Assembly (NCBI GenBank): GCA_044221445.1
Contig: JBGAPF010000022.1
Location: 1 to 41,594 of the forward strand
Direction: 5' to 3'
Source: JBDHTS01 sp044221445
GTDB lineage: Bacteria; Pseudomonadota; Alphaproteobacteria; Micavibrionales; Micavibrionaceae
DNA length: 41,594 bases
Shown here: in pieces, positions 1 through 8,026 of the stretch
How positions within the stretch are numbered: the first letter of the stretch is position 1
Layout of the letters: each line of letters begins with the position of its first letter
Notes under the pieces: model-generated
Databases searched by the model: none
What the model was told of the DNA's origin: nothing
The model's input: only the letters and a program-made list of their open reading frames with translations
Translations under genes and position numbers: made by a program

Positions 1-312
1 TCTTAAGGCTTCCTTCCAGGGAGAAAGAACTCTTAGCCGCTCCAGTACCGCCAGGCGGATGCGATCTCGAACCCGCATGGTTTCAGGATCTGTCGATGCC
101 AGCGCCATCAGCATCCGGCGGTCCGCCCAATCGGAAAAATGATCCAGAACGCCGCGCAGTCCATCAGGAAAAACCGCCGCCGCCATGGTTTTATCATAAC
201 CAGCTTTTATAGCCGCCTGTTCGGCGGCTTCCCAGGTCCAGCCTTCGAAAGCGACTTCCGGGAGCAGTGTTTCAAGAATGTGATCGCATATCTTGATAAT
301 TTCATTGTTCAT
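1..312 (-). CDS. COQ9-family ubiquinone biosynthesis protein (N-terminal part; cut by window edge)
   Basis: The reverse strand is open from an ATG at 312 to base 1 without a stop (104 codons), so the C-terminus lies outside the window. The protein reads MNNEIIKICDHILETLLPEV..., followed by an FEGWTWEAAEQAA segment, an FPDGLRGVLDHFSDWADRRM segment and a conserved VRDRIRLAVLERL / PWKEALR stretch. This is the usual N-terminal half of COQ9, a lipid-binding accessory protein of the ubiquinone (coenzyme Q) biosynthesis complex. The gene is divergent from the ABC1/UbiB kinase gene 35 bases away. Both families act in ubiquinone metabolism, so a shared divergent promoter region is plausible. The family call rests on remembered sequence character, not a search. 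Confidence 0.72.
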   Translation of the reverse strand, partial: MNNEIIKICDHILETLLPEVAFEGWTWEAAEQAAIKAGYDKTMAAAVFPDGLRGVLDHFSDWADRRMLMALASTDPETMRVRDRIRLAVLERLRVLSPWKEALR

Positions 313-347
313 CCGAAAACTATGCAACGCAACAGCGCCGATTCCAA

Positions 348-1757
348 ATGAAAACGCTGGACAAACCGCTGACGAGCATCAATCTTCTAATCGATATGGA
401 TCATAAAGCAAAACCCGATCACGAAGGCAGCAGTTTTGGAGGCCGCCTCAAACGCTACGGCCAGGTTTCCACCACTATGGCCGGGCTGGCCGCGCGGATG
501 GCGGGAGAGCGCTTTCTAGGCATTGCCATTGAACGCGGCGAACACGCGCAAGAACTGACCCAGGCGCTTGGCAATCTCAAAGGGCCGCTGATGAAGGTCG
601 GCCAGATCCTGGCCACCATCCCTGAAGCCTTGCCGCCCGAATATGCTGAATCCCTGCGCCAGCTGCAAAGCAACGCGCCCCCGATGGGCTGGCCGTTCGT
701 GCGCCGCCGCATGAAGGCCGAACTGGGCGAATCGTGGGAAAACCGTTTTCATAAATTCGAACATGAAGCGGCAGCCGCCGCCAGCCTGGGCCAGGTACAC
801 CGCGCCGAAACACTCGACGGACAGAAAATTGCCTGCAAGCTGCAATATCCCGATATGCGCGCTGCCATAGAGGCGGACCTGAAACAGCTAAAAATCATTT
901 TTTCCATTTACGAGTACTATGACAAAGCTATCTCTACAAAGCTGATCCATGCCGAACTGGCGGCGCGCTTGCATGAAGAGTTGAATTACGAACTGGAAGC
1001 ACGCTACTGCCGTCTCTATGGCGCTATGCTTAACGGGGAAAATGAGGTCCATGTGCCCCATGTCATTCCCGACCTTTCCACCGGACGCCTGTTGACCAGC
1101 ACCTGGATGGACGGGCGATCGATCCTTGATTTCAGGGAGGCTCCTGCGGAACAGCGTAATAGGATTGCCCTTAACATGTTCCGCGCCTGGTATGTGCCTT
1201 TATACTATTACGGCGTCATCCATGGCGATCCGCATCTTGGGAATTATTCGGTTCGCCCGGATGATTCCATCAATCTGCTGGATTTCGGCTGTGTTCGTGT
1301 GTTCCGGCCCGAATTCGTCGGCGGGGTTATCGATCTTTACCACGCATTGATGGAAAACGACCTTCCCCGCGCAGTCCACGCTTATGAAACATGGGGATTT
1401 AGCGGTCTTTCTAAGGAGCAGATAGAAACCCTGAATATCTGGGCCCGTTTTCTGTACGGACCGGTCATGGAAGACCGCATCAGGCCTATAGGCGAAGTTT
1501 CCAATGGCGTTTATGGCCGTGAGACTGCGCATCAGGTTCACCAGAAACTGCGAGAGATCGGCGGCATTACCGTTCCACGGGAATTTGTTTTCATGGATCG
1601 CGCTGCCCTGGGTCTCGGTTCGGTTTTCCTTCATCTCCGCGCCGAGGTGAACTGGTACCAGCTGTTCAATACTATGATCGAGGATTTCAGCCTCGCCACG
1701 CTCCGTAAACGACAAACGGCTGCGCTTAAAGCCCAAAATCTTCCAGCGCCGGAATAA
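348..1757 (+). CDS. ABC1/AarF/UbiB-family atypical kinase
   Basis: 469-residue protein of the ABC1 (Coq8/ADCK/UbiB) atypical kinase family, which supports ubiquinone biosynthesis and is thought to act as a membrane-associated ATPase. Visible family marks are the KxGQ motif (KVGQ, residues 83-86), the alanine-rich nucleotide loop ending ASLGQVHRA (about 141-152), a Lys in ACKLQYP (164), the catalytic loop HGDPHLGN (292-299) and the metal-binding DFG (312-314). It lacks the C-terminal membrane hairpin of E. coli UbiB and is closer in build to the Coq8/AarF branch. The ATG at 348 has no strong Shine-Dalgarno; an in-frame ATG at 396 is an alternative. The divergent COQ9 gene supports a quinone role. 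Confidence 0.85.
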   Translation: MKTLDKPLTSINLLIDMDHKAKPDHEGSSFGGRLKRYGQVSTTMAGLAARMAGERFLGIAIERGEHAQELTQALGNLKGPLMKVGQILATIPEALPPEYAESLRQLQSNAPPMGWPFVRRRMKAELGESWENRFHKFEHEAAAAASLGQVHRAETLDGQKIACKLQYPDMRAAIEADLKQLKIIFSIYEYYDKAISTKLIHAELAARLHEELNYELEARYCRLYGAMLNGENEVHVPHVIPDLSTGRLLTSTWMDGRSILDFREAPAEQRNRIALNMFRAWYVPLYYYGVIHGDPHLGNYSVRPDDSINLLDFGCVRVFRPEFVGGVIDLYHALMENDLPRAVHAYETWGFSGLSKEQIETLNIWARFLYGPVMEDRIRPIGEVSNGVYGRETAHQVHQKLREIGGITVPREFVFMDRAALGLGSVFLHLRAEVNWYQLFNTMIEDFSLATLRKRQTAALKAQNLPAPE

Positions 1758-1946
1758 GATTCTTAATTTTCTTGCATTTAACCGCAAAATATGGTTTTTA
1801 GCCGATGAGTTTAGTAAGACTCTTCGATTAATGCCGCAGGCCGTATCTTGTATACGATGACGATTTTCCGAGCGATTTTCGTTGTATTGAAGTAAGAGTT
1901 GCCGGAACGGGCCTTAAAAAACCCCTCTGGATAATGCAAAACTCTC

Positions 1947-1967
1947 CCCGTTTCATGGTGAAGCGGG
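1947..1967 (+). other. Hairpin in the leader of the cold-shock gene
   Basis: An 8-bp stem (one G-U pair) with a 5-base loop lies about 37 bases upstream of the cold-shock ATG. Arms are CCCGTTTC and GAAGCGGG. Cold-shock genes often have long structured 5' leaders, but a regulatory role here is inference only. Nothing else gene-like is seen in 1758-2004. Confidence 0.3.
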
Positions 1968-2004
1968 AAATAAACGATAAATTGAATGAGAAGGAAAATT
2001 ACCC

Positions 2005-2220
2005 ATGGCAACCGGTACGGTTAAATGGTTCAACCCCACCAAAGGTTTCGGTTTTATTCAGCCTGAGTCAGGCGGACAGGACGTATTCGTGCACATCTCC
2101 GAACTGGAGCGTGCAGGCCTTACAACCCTGAACGAAGGCCAGCGCGTAAGCTACGAACTCGCTACGAGCCGTGGCAAAACCGCCGCTTCCAACATCAAGC
2201 TTGCCGACAAGGCTGCCTGA
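2005..2220 (+). CDS. cspA: Cold-shock protein (CspA family)
   Basis: 71-residue single cold-shock domain, the full length for the family. It binds single-stranded RNA or DNA in the cytoplasm and acts as an RNA chaperone. RNP1 is seen as KGFGFI (residues 13-18) and RNP2 as VFVHI (27-31), after the typical start MATGTVKWFNPTKGFGFI. The start is supported by an AAGGA ribosome-binding site about 10 bases upstream. The gene is monocistronic: a hairpin terminator follows at 2248-2280. The RNA helicase just downstream on the same strand is another RNA-remodelling gene, and both types are commonly cold-induced. The exact paralogue name is arbitrary. Confidence 0.95.
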   Translation: MATGTVKWFNPTKGFGFIQPESGGQDVFVHISELERAGLTTLNEGQRVSYELATSRGKTAASNIKLADKAA

Positions 2221-2247
2221 TTTTCCTTACCTAGTATTCAAACGTGG

Positions 2248-2280
2248 CACCGTCGAGCCTTAAAGCCCGACGGTGTTTCG
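2248..2280 (+). terminator. Rho-independent terminator after the cold-shock gene
   Basis: Perfect 8-bp stem CACCGTCG / CGACGGTG (2248-2255 and 2268-2275) with a 12-base loop, followed by a short T-rich run (TTTCGTT). It sits 28 bases past the stop codon. Confidence 0.6.
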
Positions 2281-2423
2281 TTGAAAAGTCCGCAATCCCT
2301 TTGCAGGCAGCCCTTATCTCCGTAAATCGGGGGGCCGGGAATTCTGACATTGAATTTTGCGGCTCTGGCATTCCGGCGCGTCGCCTGAATGAAACGATAT
2401 AAGCTGCAAAAAGGATTGTTGCT

Positions 2424-3629
2424 ATGGACTCTTTCTCTTCGCTGGGGCTTCCCCAGCCGCTGATTCTTGCGCTTGAGCGCATGAAATTCTCAACACCGAC
2501 CCCTATTCAGATCAAGGCCATTCCGGTGGCTTTGGCTGGACGCGACGTTCTGGGTTCGGCCCAAACGGGCACTGGAAAAACCGCCGCTTTCGCGATCCCG
2601 CTCCTGGCTCGTTTAATGGCGAACCCGCAAGGCTCTGCACTTGTCATGACTCCTACCCGCGAACTGGCCGTTCAGGTTCTGGGCGCCATCCAGCAGATGC
2701 TTGACCGCAACTCGCCCATCAAAACCGCGCTTCTGATCGGCGGCGAATCGATGCCCAAGCAGTTCAAGCAGCTGCAGGCGCGGCCTCGCATTATCGTCGG
2801 GACGCCGGGACGCATCAACGACCACCTGACCCGCAATACGCTTCAGCTCGGCAACGCCGGTTTCCTGGTCCTCGATGAAACGGACCGTATGCTCGACATG
2901 GGCTTCGGCATCCAGATTGACAAAATCCTGAAGCACATGCCGGCCCAGCGTCAGACCCTGATGTTTTCCGCCACGATGCCGCAGAACATCGTCAAAATGT
3001 CGGAACGCTACCTGAAAAATCCCGAGCGGATCGCCATCGGCGAAGAAAGCGCTCCTGCGCAAAAAGTCCGTCAGGAAACGGTCAACACTTCGACCGAGAA
3101 AAAATACGACACTCTAGTAACCCAGCTCGACCAGCGGTCCGGCTCGATCATCGTGTTCGTGAAAACGAAACATGGCGCCGACCGCCTCGCCCGCAAGCTG
3201 GCACGGGAAAACCACAGCGCAGAAGCGATCCACGGCGACCTGAAACAAAACCGCCGCGATCGCGTGATCCGTGAATTCCGCGAAAAGAAACACCGTATCA
3301 TGGTGGCCACGGACGTAGCCGCACGCGGCCTCGACATTCCGCATATCGAGCATGTCATCAATTATGACCTGCCCCAGTGCCCGGAAGATTACATCCATCG
3401 TATCGGCCGCACAGCGCGCGCCGGCGCCGAAGGCGTTGCCGTCAGCCTGATCACGCCGGAAGACGGCTTGAAATGGCAGGCGATCTACCGCCTTCTGAAC
3501 CCGCACGAAAAGCACCAGTCGGCCAACCATCAGGGCAAACGTCCCGATGCACGCGGCAAGCGCCCGGGCGGCAAACCCTTCAACCGTCACAAACGCCGCC
3601 CAAACACCGAAAAGCGTTACGGCACATAA
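2424..3629 (+). CDS. DEAD-box ATP-dependent RNA helicase (RhlE-like; box reads DETD)
   Basis: 401-residue RNA helicase of superfamily 2. In order: Q motif region (FSTPTPIQ, about 22-29), Walker A AQTGTGKT (46-53), PTRELA, GGES, TPGR, motif II (151-154), SAT (182-184), then the second RecA domain with VATDVAARGLDIP and HRIGRTAR. A basic, glycine-, arginine- and lysine-rich tail follows, as in RhlE proteins, probably for RNA binding. Motif II reads DETD rather than DEAD; the catalytic D and E are kept. The start at 2424 follows an AAAGGA-like site. The gene ends at a strong terminator. A role in ribosome assembly or RNA decay at low temperature is the usual one for the family. Confidence 0.93.
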   Translation: MDSFSSLGLPQPLILALERMKFSTPTPIQIKAIPVALAGRDVLGSAQTGTGKTAAFAIPLLARLMANPQGSALVMTPTRELAVQVLGAIQQMLDRNSPIKTALLIGGESMPKQFKQLQARPRIIVGTPGRINDHLTRNTLQLGNAGFLVLDETDRMLDMGFGIQIDKILKHMPAQRQTLMFSATMPQNIVKMSERYLKNPERIAIGEESAPAQKVRQETVNTSTEKKYDTLVTQLDQRSGSIIVFVKTKHGADRLARKLARENHSAEAIHGDLKQNRRDRVIREFREKKHRIMVATDVAARGLDIPHIEHVINYDLPQCPEDYIHRIGRTARAGAEGVAVSLITPEDGLKWQAIYRLLNPHEKHQSANHQGKRPDARGKRPGGKPFNRHKRRPNTEKRYGT

Positions 3630-3640
3630 TATCTGAAATT

Positions 3641-3674
3641 AAAAATGCCCGGTTGATTATCCGGGCATTTTTTT
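3641..3674. terminator. Bidirectional Rho-independent terminator
   Basis: Strong stem of about 12 bp: AAAAATGCCCGG at 3641-3652 pairs with the complement at 3661-3672, 8-base loop. A run of T follows on the + strand, and A bases before the stem give a T run on the - strand. It lies between the convergent helicase and ABC exporter genes and should stop both. Confidence 0.85.
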
Positions 3675-3700
3675 AACTCTGCTGTCTTCATATATTTATA

Positions 3701-5530
3701 TTATTCGCCGTTAGACTGCTGCTGTCGTTCCCACATAGCCGCATATTTTTCAGACTGGCGAAGCAGTTCCGCATGCGAACCGCGCTCGATGATTTCACCT
3801 TGGTCCAATACGATAATCTCGTCTGCATCCACGACCGTAGACAGGCGATGGGCGATGACCAAAGTTGTGTGTCCGGCCGAGACTTCGCGCAGACTGGCCT
3901 GGATTTCCTGTTCCGTCTTGCTGTCAAGGGCGGATGTCGCCTCATCGAACAGCAGAATCGACGGCTCCTTCAAAATCGTACGGGCAATGGCGACACGCTG
4001 TTTTTCGCCGCCCGATAATTTCAGCCCCCGTTCACCGACTATGGTCTGGTAACCGTCCGGCAAGGACATGATCAGATCGTGGATCCGGGCATGTTTTGCA
4101 GCCTCTTCAATTTCTGCGCTTGCCGCGTTCGGGCGCCCATAGGCTATATTGTAATAAATCGTATCGTTGAAGAGCACGGTATCCTGGGGCACGACGCCAA
4201 TGGACGCCCTCAGGCTCGACTGCGTCACGTCCATGATATCTTGCCCGTCGATCATGATACGTCCTGTCTGCACATCATAAAAACGGAACAAAAGCCGGGA
4301 AATCGTCGATTTGCCCGCTCCGCTCGACCCGACGATGGCCACTTTTTTCCCAGGCCTTACGGTAAAGGAAACGTCTTTCAGAATAGGACGGCGCGGATCG
4401 TATCCGAAGGAAACGTGATCGAAGACAATCTGCCCGCCGGAAAGCCTTAGGGTTTCGGCGCCCGGACTGTCCTTGACCTCCGCATTGATGTGCAGCAGCC
4501 CGAACATTTCTTCCATGTCGATAAGGGATTGCCGCGTTTCACGATAGACGAAACCAAGGAAATTGAGCGGGATATAAAGCTGGATAAGATAGGTGTTCAC
4601 CAGGACGAAATCGCCGACCGTCATGCGACCGGCGATCACCCCCTGGCCCGCCATGACCATGATGACGGCGAGACCGGCGGCAATGATCACCGCTTGGCCC
4701 AGATTGAGCAGAGACAGCGTAACCTTGCTGTGTACGGACGCTTTTTCATAGCCTGCGAGCGCGCTCTCGTACCGGCTCGCCTCGTGGGCCTCGTTCCCGA
4801 AATATTTTACGGTCTCATAATTGAGAAGGCTGTCGATCGATTTGGAATTGGCTTCGCTGTTGGTGGCGTTCATTTCGCGCCTGTACTTGGTGCGCCATTC
4901 GGTCACGGCCAGCGTAAAGACGATATAGCCCGCGATCGTCACAAACGTCACGATTGCGAACCAGATATTGAACAGAACCCATAGAATGCCGCAAACCAGC
5001 GCGATCTCTATCAATGTCGGCAATATATTGAACAGCATAAAGCTCAAAAGAAACTCGATGCCTGTCGTCCCTCTTTCGATCGACCGGACCATCCCGCCCG
5101 TCCGGCGGTCAAGATGGAAGCGCAGGGAGAGCCTGTGCAAATGCTGGAAAGTCGTCAAAGCGACCTGGCGGATCGCCCGCGCCGATACCTTGGCGAAAAC
5201 CGCATCCCGCAATTCACCGAAACCAAGCGCCAGGACGCGGGCCAGACCATAGGCGAGAATAATGGCTACCGGCACGCCTGCCGCCACCGTTGCAGCTTCC
5301 GTTACATGGCCGGACATGCCGCCGCCGAGACTGTCGACGGCCTTCTTGTAAAGGATAGGAATATAAACGTTGCATATCTTGGAAGCGACCAGGAATACGA
5401 CTGCGGCCACGACGCGCAACTGAAGATCGGTCTGGCCTTTCGGCCAGAGATAGGGCAACAGCGTGCGTATGGTCTGCCACGCTTTCCTGCCTGATTGCTG
5501 ATTCACTGCCGGGGATGTCGATGGTTTCAT
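3701..5530 (-). CDS. Atm1-type ABC exporter (fused permease-ATPase half transporter)
   Basis: 609-residue half transporter of the Atm1/ABCB7/HMT1 branch, expected as an inner-membrane homodimer. It exports glutathione-linked sulfur or metal conjugates tied to Fe-S biogenesis and metal tolerance. Residues about 40-335 form the six-helix membrane domain and include the Atm1-type segment SLLNYETVKYFGNE (234-247). The ATPase domain follows: Walker A GSSGAGKST (401-409), Q-loop VVPQD, signature LSGGEKQR (505-512), Walker B ILLFDEATSALD (525-536) and the H-loop IAHR. A 6-bp hairpin (5531-5536 with 5550-5555) lies directly before the ATG with an AAGG in its loop, which could affect initiation. The gene follows tRNA-Arg on the same strand. 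Confidence 0.9.
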   Translation of the reverse strand: MKPSTSPAVNQQSGRKAWQTIRTLLPYLWPKGQTDLQLRVVAAVVFLVASKICNVYIPILYKKAVDSLGGGMSGHVTEAATVAAGVPVAIILAYGLARVLALGFGELRDAVFAKVSARAIRQVALTTFQHLHRLSLRFHLDRRTGGMVRSIERGTTGIEFLLSFMLFNILPTLIEIALVCGILWVLFNIWFAIVTFVTIAGYIVFTLAVTEWRTKYRREMNATNSEANSKSIDSLLNYETVKYFGNEAHEASRYESALAGYEKASVHSKVTLSLLNLGQAVIIAAGLAVIMVMAGQGVIAGRMTVGDFVLVNTYLIQLYIPLNFLGFVYRETRQSLIDMEEMFGLLHINAEVKDSPGAETLRLSGGQIVFDHVSFGYDPRRPILKDVSFTVRPGKKVAIVGSSGAGKSTISRLLFRFYDVQTGRIMIDGQDIMDVTQSSLRASIGVVPQDTVLFNDTIYYNIAYGRPNAASAEIEEAAKHARIHDLIMSLPDGYQTIVGERGLKLSGGEKQRVAIARTILKEPSILLFDEATSALDSKTEQEIQASLREVSAGHTTLVIAHRLSTVVDADEIIVLDQGEIIERGSHAELLRQSEKYAAMWERQQQSNGE

Positions 5531-5582
5531 GCGGATAAAGTGCCTTTTAATCCGCCTTATTGCCAGTCATTTATGGAGTGAA

Positions 5583-5659
5583 TGGCGCGCCCGGCAGGAC
5601 TCGAACCTGCGGCCCTTGGTTTCGGAAACCAATACTCTATCCAGCTGAGCTACGGGCGC
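5583..5659 (-). tRNA. tRNA-Arg (anticodon CCG)
   Basis: The 77-base reverse-strand sequence folds as a full cloverleaf. The acceptor stem is GCGCCCG / CGGGCGC and the D arm is GCTC...GAGT. The anticodon arm has stem TTGGT / ACCAA with loop TTCCGAA, giving anticodon CCG (reads CGG, arginine). The T arm is GCAGG-TTCGAGT-CCTGC. The discriminator G is followed by an encoded CCA. It lies between argH and the Atm1-type exporter, on the same strand as both. Confidence 0.96.
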
Positions 5660-5702
5660 GTATAGGAAAGGCAATATCAGAAACAGCCGGGCAAGGCAAT
5701 CA

Positions 5703-7025
5703 TTACGGCCCGGCCCTTTTATAGCTCAAAGCGCCAAAAACGTCCTTATTGATGGCTTTATGGGCGGCCTGCATATCCGCCAGGGACAGTTCATCCAGCC
5801 TGCACCCCCTGTCCTCCGCCATCCTGACGATCTGGCCTGTCACATGATGCGCATCCCGGAACGGCATGCCGAGGGCCATGACCAGCCAGTCGGCGAGGCG
5901 CGTGGCGGTGATATGTCCTTTTTCAACCGATTCGCGCATCGCGCCGACATTAAATTTTGCCGTATCCAGCATGCCCCGCATGGCATCGAGGCAGAGCGAC
6001 AGCGTGTCGAAGGAATCAAAAACCGGTTCCTTGTCCTCCTGCATGTCCTTGTTATAGGCCAGCGGCAGGCCTTTCATTACCGTCATCAGGGTTATGAGAT
6101 TGCCGGTCAGGCGTCCGGTTTTGCCACGCACCAGTTCGGCGGCATCCGGATTCTTCTTCTGGGGCATGATGGACGACCCGGTGCTCCACTGGTCTGCCAG
6201 GGTGATGAACCCGAACTGTGGTGTGGCCCAGAGAATGATTTCCTCAGCTAGCCGCGAAAGATGCAGGCCGCACTGGGCGCTGGCAAACAAAAATTCATTG
6301 GCGAAATCGCGGGCACTGACCGCGTCCATCGTGTTGGCCATCGGGCCGCTGAACCCCAGGAATTGTGCCGTGAAGTCGCGGTCGACCGGATAGGGCGTCC
6401 CGGCCAGCGCCGCAGAGCCCAGCGGGCACTCGTTTAGCCGTGTGGCGCAATCCATAAAACGCGACCGGTCGCGCTCCAGCATTTGGCGATAGGCGTCGAG
6501 ATGCAGCCCCAGAGTCACCGGCTGCGCCGCCTGCAAATGCGTAAAACCCGGCATAACATGGCTTTTGTGCTTGCGGGCAAGCATTTGGAGCGTCTTTTGC
6601 AGCGTAATGATCTTTTGGCTCAGTTCATCAATCGCGTCGCGCACCCACAGACGGAAATCCGTTGCCACCTGGTCGTTGCGCGATCGCGCGGTATGCCGCT
6701 TACCCCAACCGTCGCCCGCGATCTCCTTCAGCCGCGCCTCGATATTCATGTGAATATCTTCAAAATCCGGACGAAAAACGAACGCGCCGGAGGCGATCTC
6801 TTTCTCGATGGCGGCCAACCCCACGATTAGAGCTTTGGCTTCTTTTTTCGTGATGATGCCCTGCCGCCCCAGCATCTCGGCATGAGCCTTGGATCCAGCG
6901 ATATCCTGCCGCCATAGGCGCTTGTCCACGCCGATGGACACATTGATCTGCTGCATGATATCAGCAGGTTTTTCTTCAAAACGCCCGCCCCACATTGCGT
7001 TGGATTTAGTCGTTTTTCGCTTCAT
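5703..7025 (-). CDS. argH: Argininosuccinate lyase
   Basis: 440-residue enzyme of the fumarase/aspartase superfamily; a cytoplasmic tetramer that splits argininosuccinate into arginine and fumarate, the last step of arginine synthesis. Visible motifs are TARSRNDQ (112-119), the catalytic His in FTHLQ (163) and the superfamily signature GSSIMPQKKN (283-292). The ATG at 7025 overlaps the argC stop by four bases (ATGA), so the genes are translationally coupled. The protein stops soon after ...DVFGALSYKRAGP. Most ArgH proteins continue about 20 residues with a serine- and glycine-rich SxxSRxSxGG tail, which is missing. The catalytic parts are intact, so it is probably functional. Confidence 0.95.
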   Translation of the reverse strand: MKRKTTKSNAMWGGRFEEKPADIMQQINVSIGVDKRLWRQDIAGSKAHAEMLGRQGIITKKEAKALIVGLAAIEKEIASGAFVFRPDFEDIHMNIEARLKEIAGDGWGKRHTARSRNDQVATDFRLWVRDAIDELSQKIITLQKTLQMLARKHKSHVMPGFTHLQAAQPVTLGLHLDAYRQMLERDRSRFMDCATRLNECPLGSAALAGTPYPVDRDFTAQFLGFSGPMANTMDAVSARDFANEFLFASAQCGLHLSRLAEEIILWATPQFGFITLADQWSTGSSIMPQKKNPDAAELVRGKTGRLTGNLITLMTVMKGLPLAYNKDMQEDKEPVFDSFDTLSLCLDAMRGMLDTAKFNVGAMRESVEKGHITATRLADWLVMALGMPFRDAHHVTGQIVRMAEDRGCRLDELSLADMQAAHKAINKDVFGALSYKRAGP

Positions 7026-8026
7026 ATATTGGCCATAACGGGCAAAGCCGTCTTTTCATCAAATCCAAAGATAAGGTTAAAGTTTTGCACCGCCTGCCCT
7101 GCGGCTCCCTTCACAACATTGTCGATGGCCGACACAATCACCGCTCTATTTCCTTTTGCCGTCACGGCCATAATGCAATTATTCGTGCGGTTTGTCATCC
7201 GTGTGCCCATAAAATGTCCTGTTTTGGACTCAGACAAAACATGAACGAATGATTCGCGGTTATAAACATCCTGTAGACATTCCCGCACTTTATCATGACT
7301 AGGGGAGCGCAGGAAAATGGTCGAAGCGATACCCCTGACATGGGGACTGACATGTGGCATGAAGGTAACGGATACTGCCCCGCCATGAGCATGGCTGGCA
7401 TATTTATCGATTTCCGCTTCGTGACGATGCGTTGTATCCAGACTGTAAGGGCGAAAGGTTTCCGCGGACTCTGCCAGCGATGTCGGCAGAGCGGCCTTAT
7501 GCCCCGCGCCTGACAGGCCGGAGACGGAAGACACGCTGATATCATTGGCATCGATCAAGCCATTGCGCAGCAGGGGAATCAGAGGCAGCAAAATACTGGT
7601 CGGGTAGCATCCCGGATTGGCGATACTGGAAGCCGTTTTTAACTGCTCCCTGAATATTTCAGTGAGACCGTAAAGCCATGTTCTTCCCGCCCGAGAGGTC
7701 GTCAGCGGAAGATGACGATGATCCCAGGACAGATCAATCAGAGGCTTGTCCGCCGGAATGACGTTTAGCAAGGCTGGAAGAACACCGTGATCCAGCGCGG
7801 AAAAGACGCAATCCACCTGGTGCCAGTCTATATCCTCCGCCCTTTGCAAGGTGGGCAAGGATAAGGCCATGAATCCAGGATGAATATCCGCCATTTTTCT
7901 TCCTGCCTCCTTATATCCGGAAAGTGCCTGGATTTTTGCGAAAGGATGCGCAGACAGCAGCATGGCCAGTTCCGCTCCTGCATAGCCACTGGCACCAAGG
8001 ATGGCCACTTTGCACACATCTTTCAT
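7022..8026 (-). CDS. argC: N-acetyl-gamma-glutamyl-phosphate reductase
   Basis: 334-residue NADPH-dependent enzyme of arginine synthesis that reduces N-acetylglutamyl-5-phosphate to the semialdehyde. The N-terminal Rossmann fold shows GASGYAG (11-17). The catalytic cysteine lies in SSIANPGCYPTS (Cys140), the type 1 AGPR signature. Length fits the long (type 1) group. It overlaps argG upstream and argH downstream by four bases each (ATGA), so it is the third gene of a coupled argF-argG-argC-argH unit. The ATG start is fixed by the overlap and by the glycine-rich loop beginning at residue 11. Confidence 0.95.
   Translation of the reverse strand: MKDVCKVAILGASGYAGAELAMLLSAHPFAKIQALSGYKEAGRKMADIHPGFMALSLPTLQRAEDIDWHQVDCVFSALDHGVLPALLNVIPADKPLIDLSWDHRHLPLTTSRAGRTWLYGLTEIFREQLKTASSIANPGCYPTSILLPLIPLLRNGLIDANDISVSSVSGLSGAGHKAALPTSLAESAETFRPYSLDTTHRHEAEIDKYASHAHGGAVSVTFMPHVSPHVRGIASTIFLRSPSHDKVRECLQDVYNRESFVHVLSESKTGHFMGTRMTNRTNNCIMAVTAKGNRAVIVSAIDNVVKGAAGQAVQNFNLIFGFDEKTALPVMANI

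Noticed and set aside
139..351. 70-codon + strand open frame at the left edge
   Set aside because: Antisense to the COQ9 gene, which has recognisable family sequence and runs off the window.
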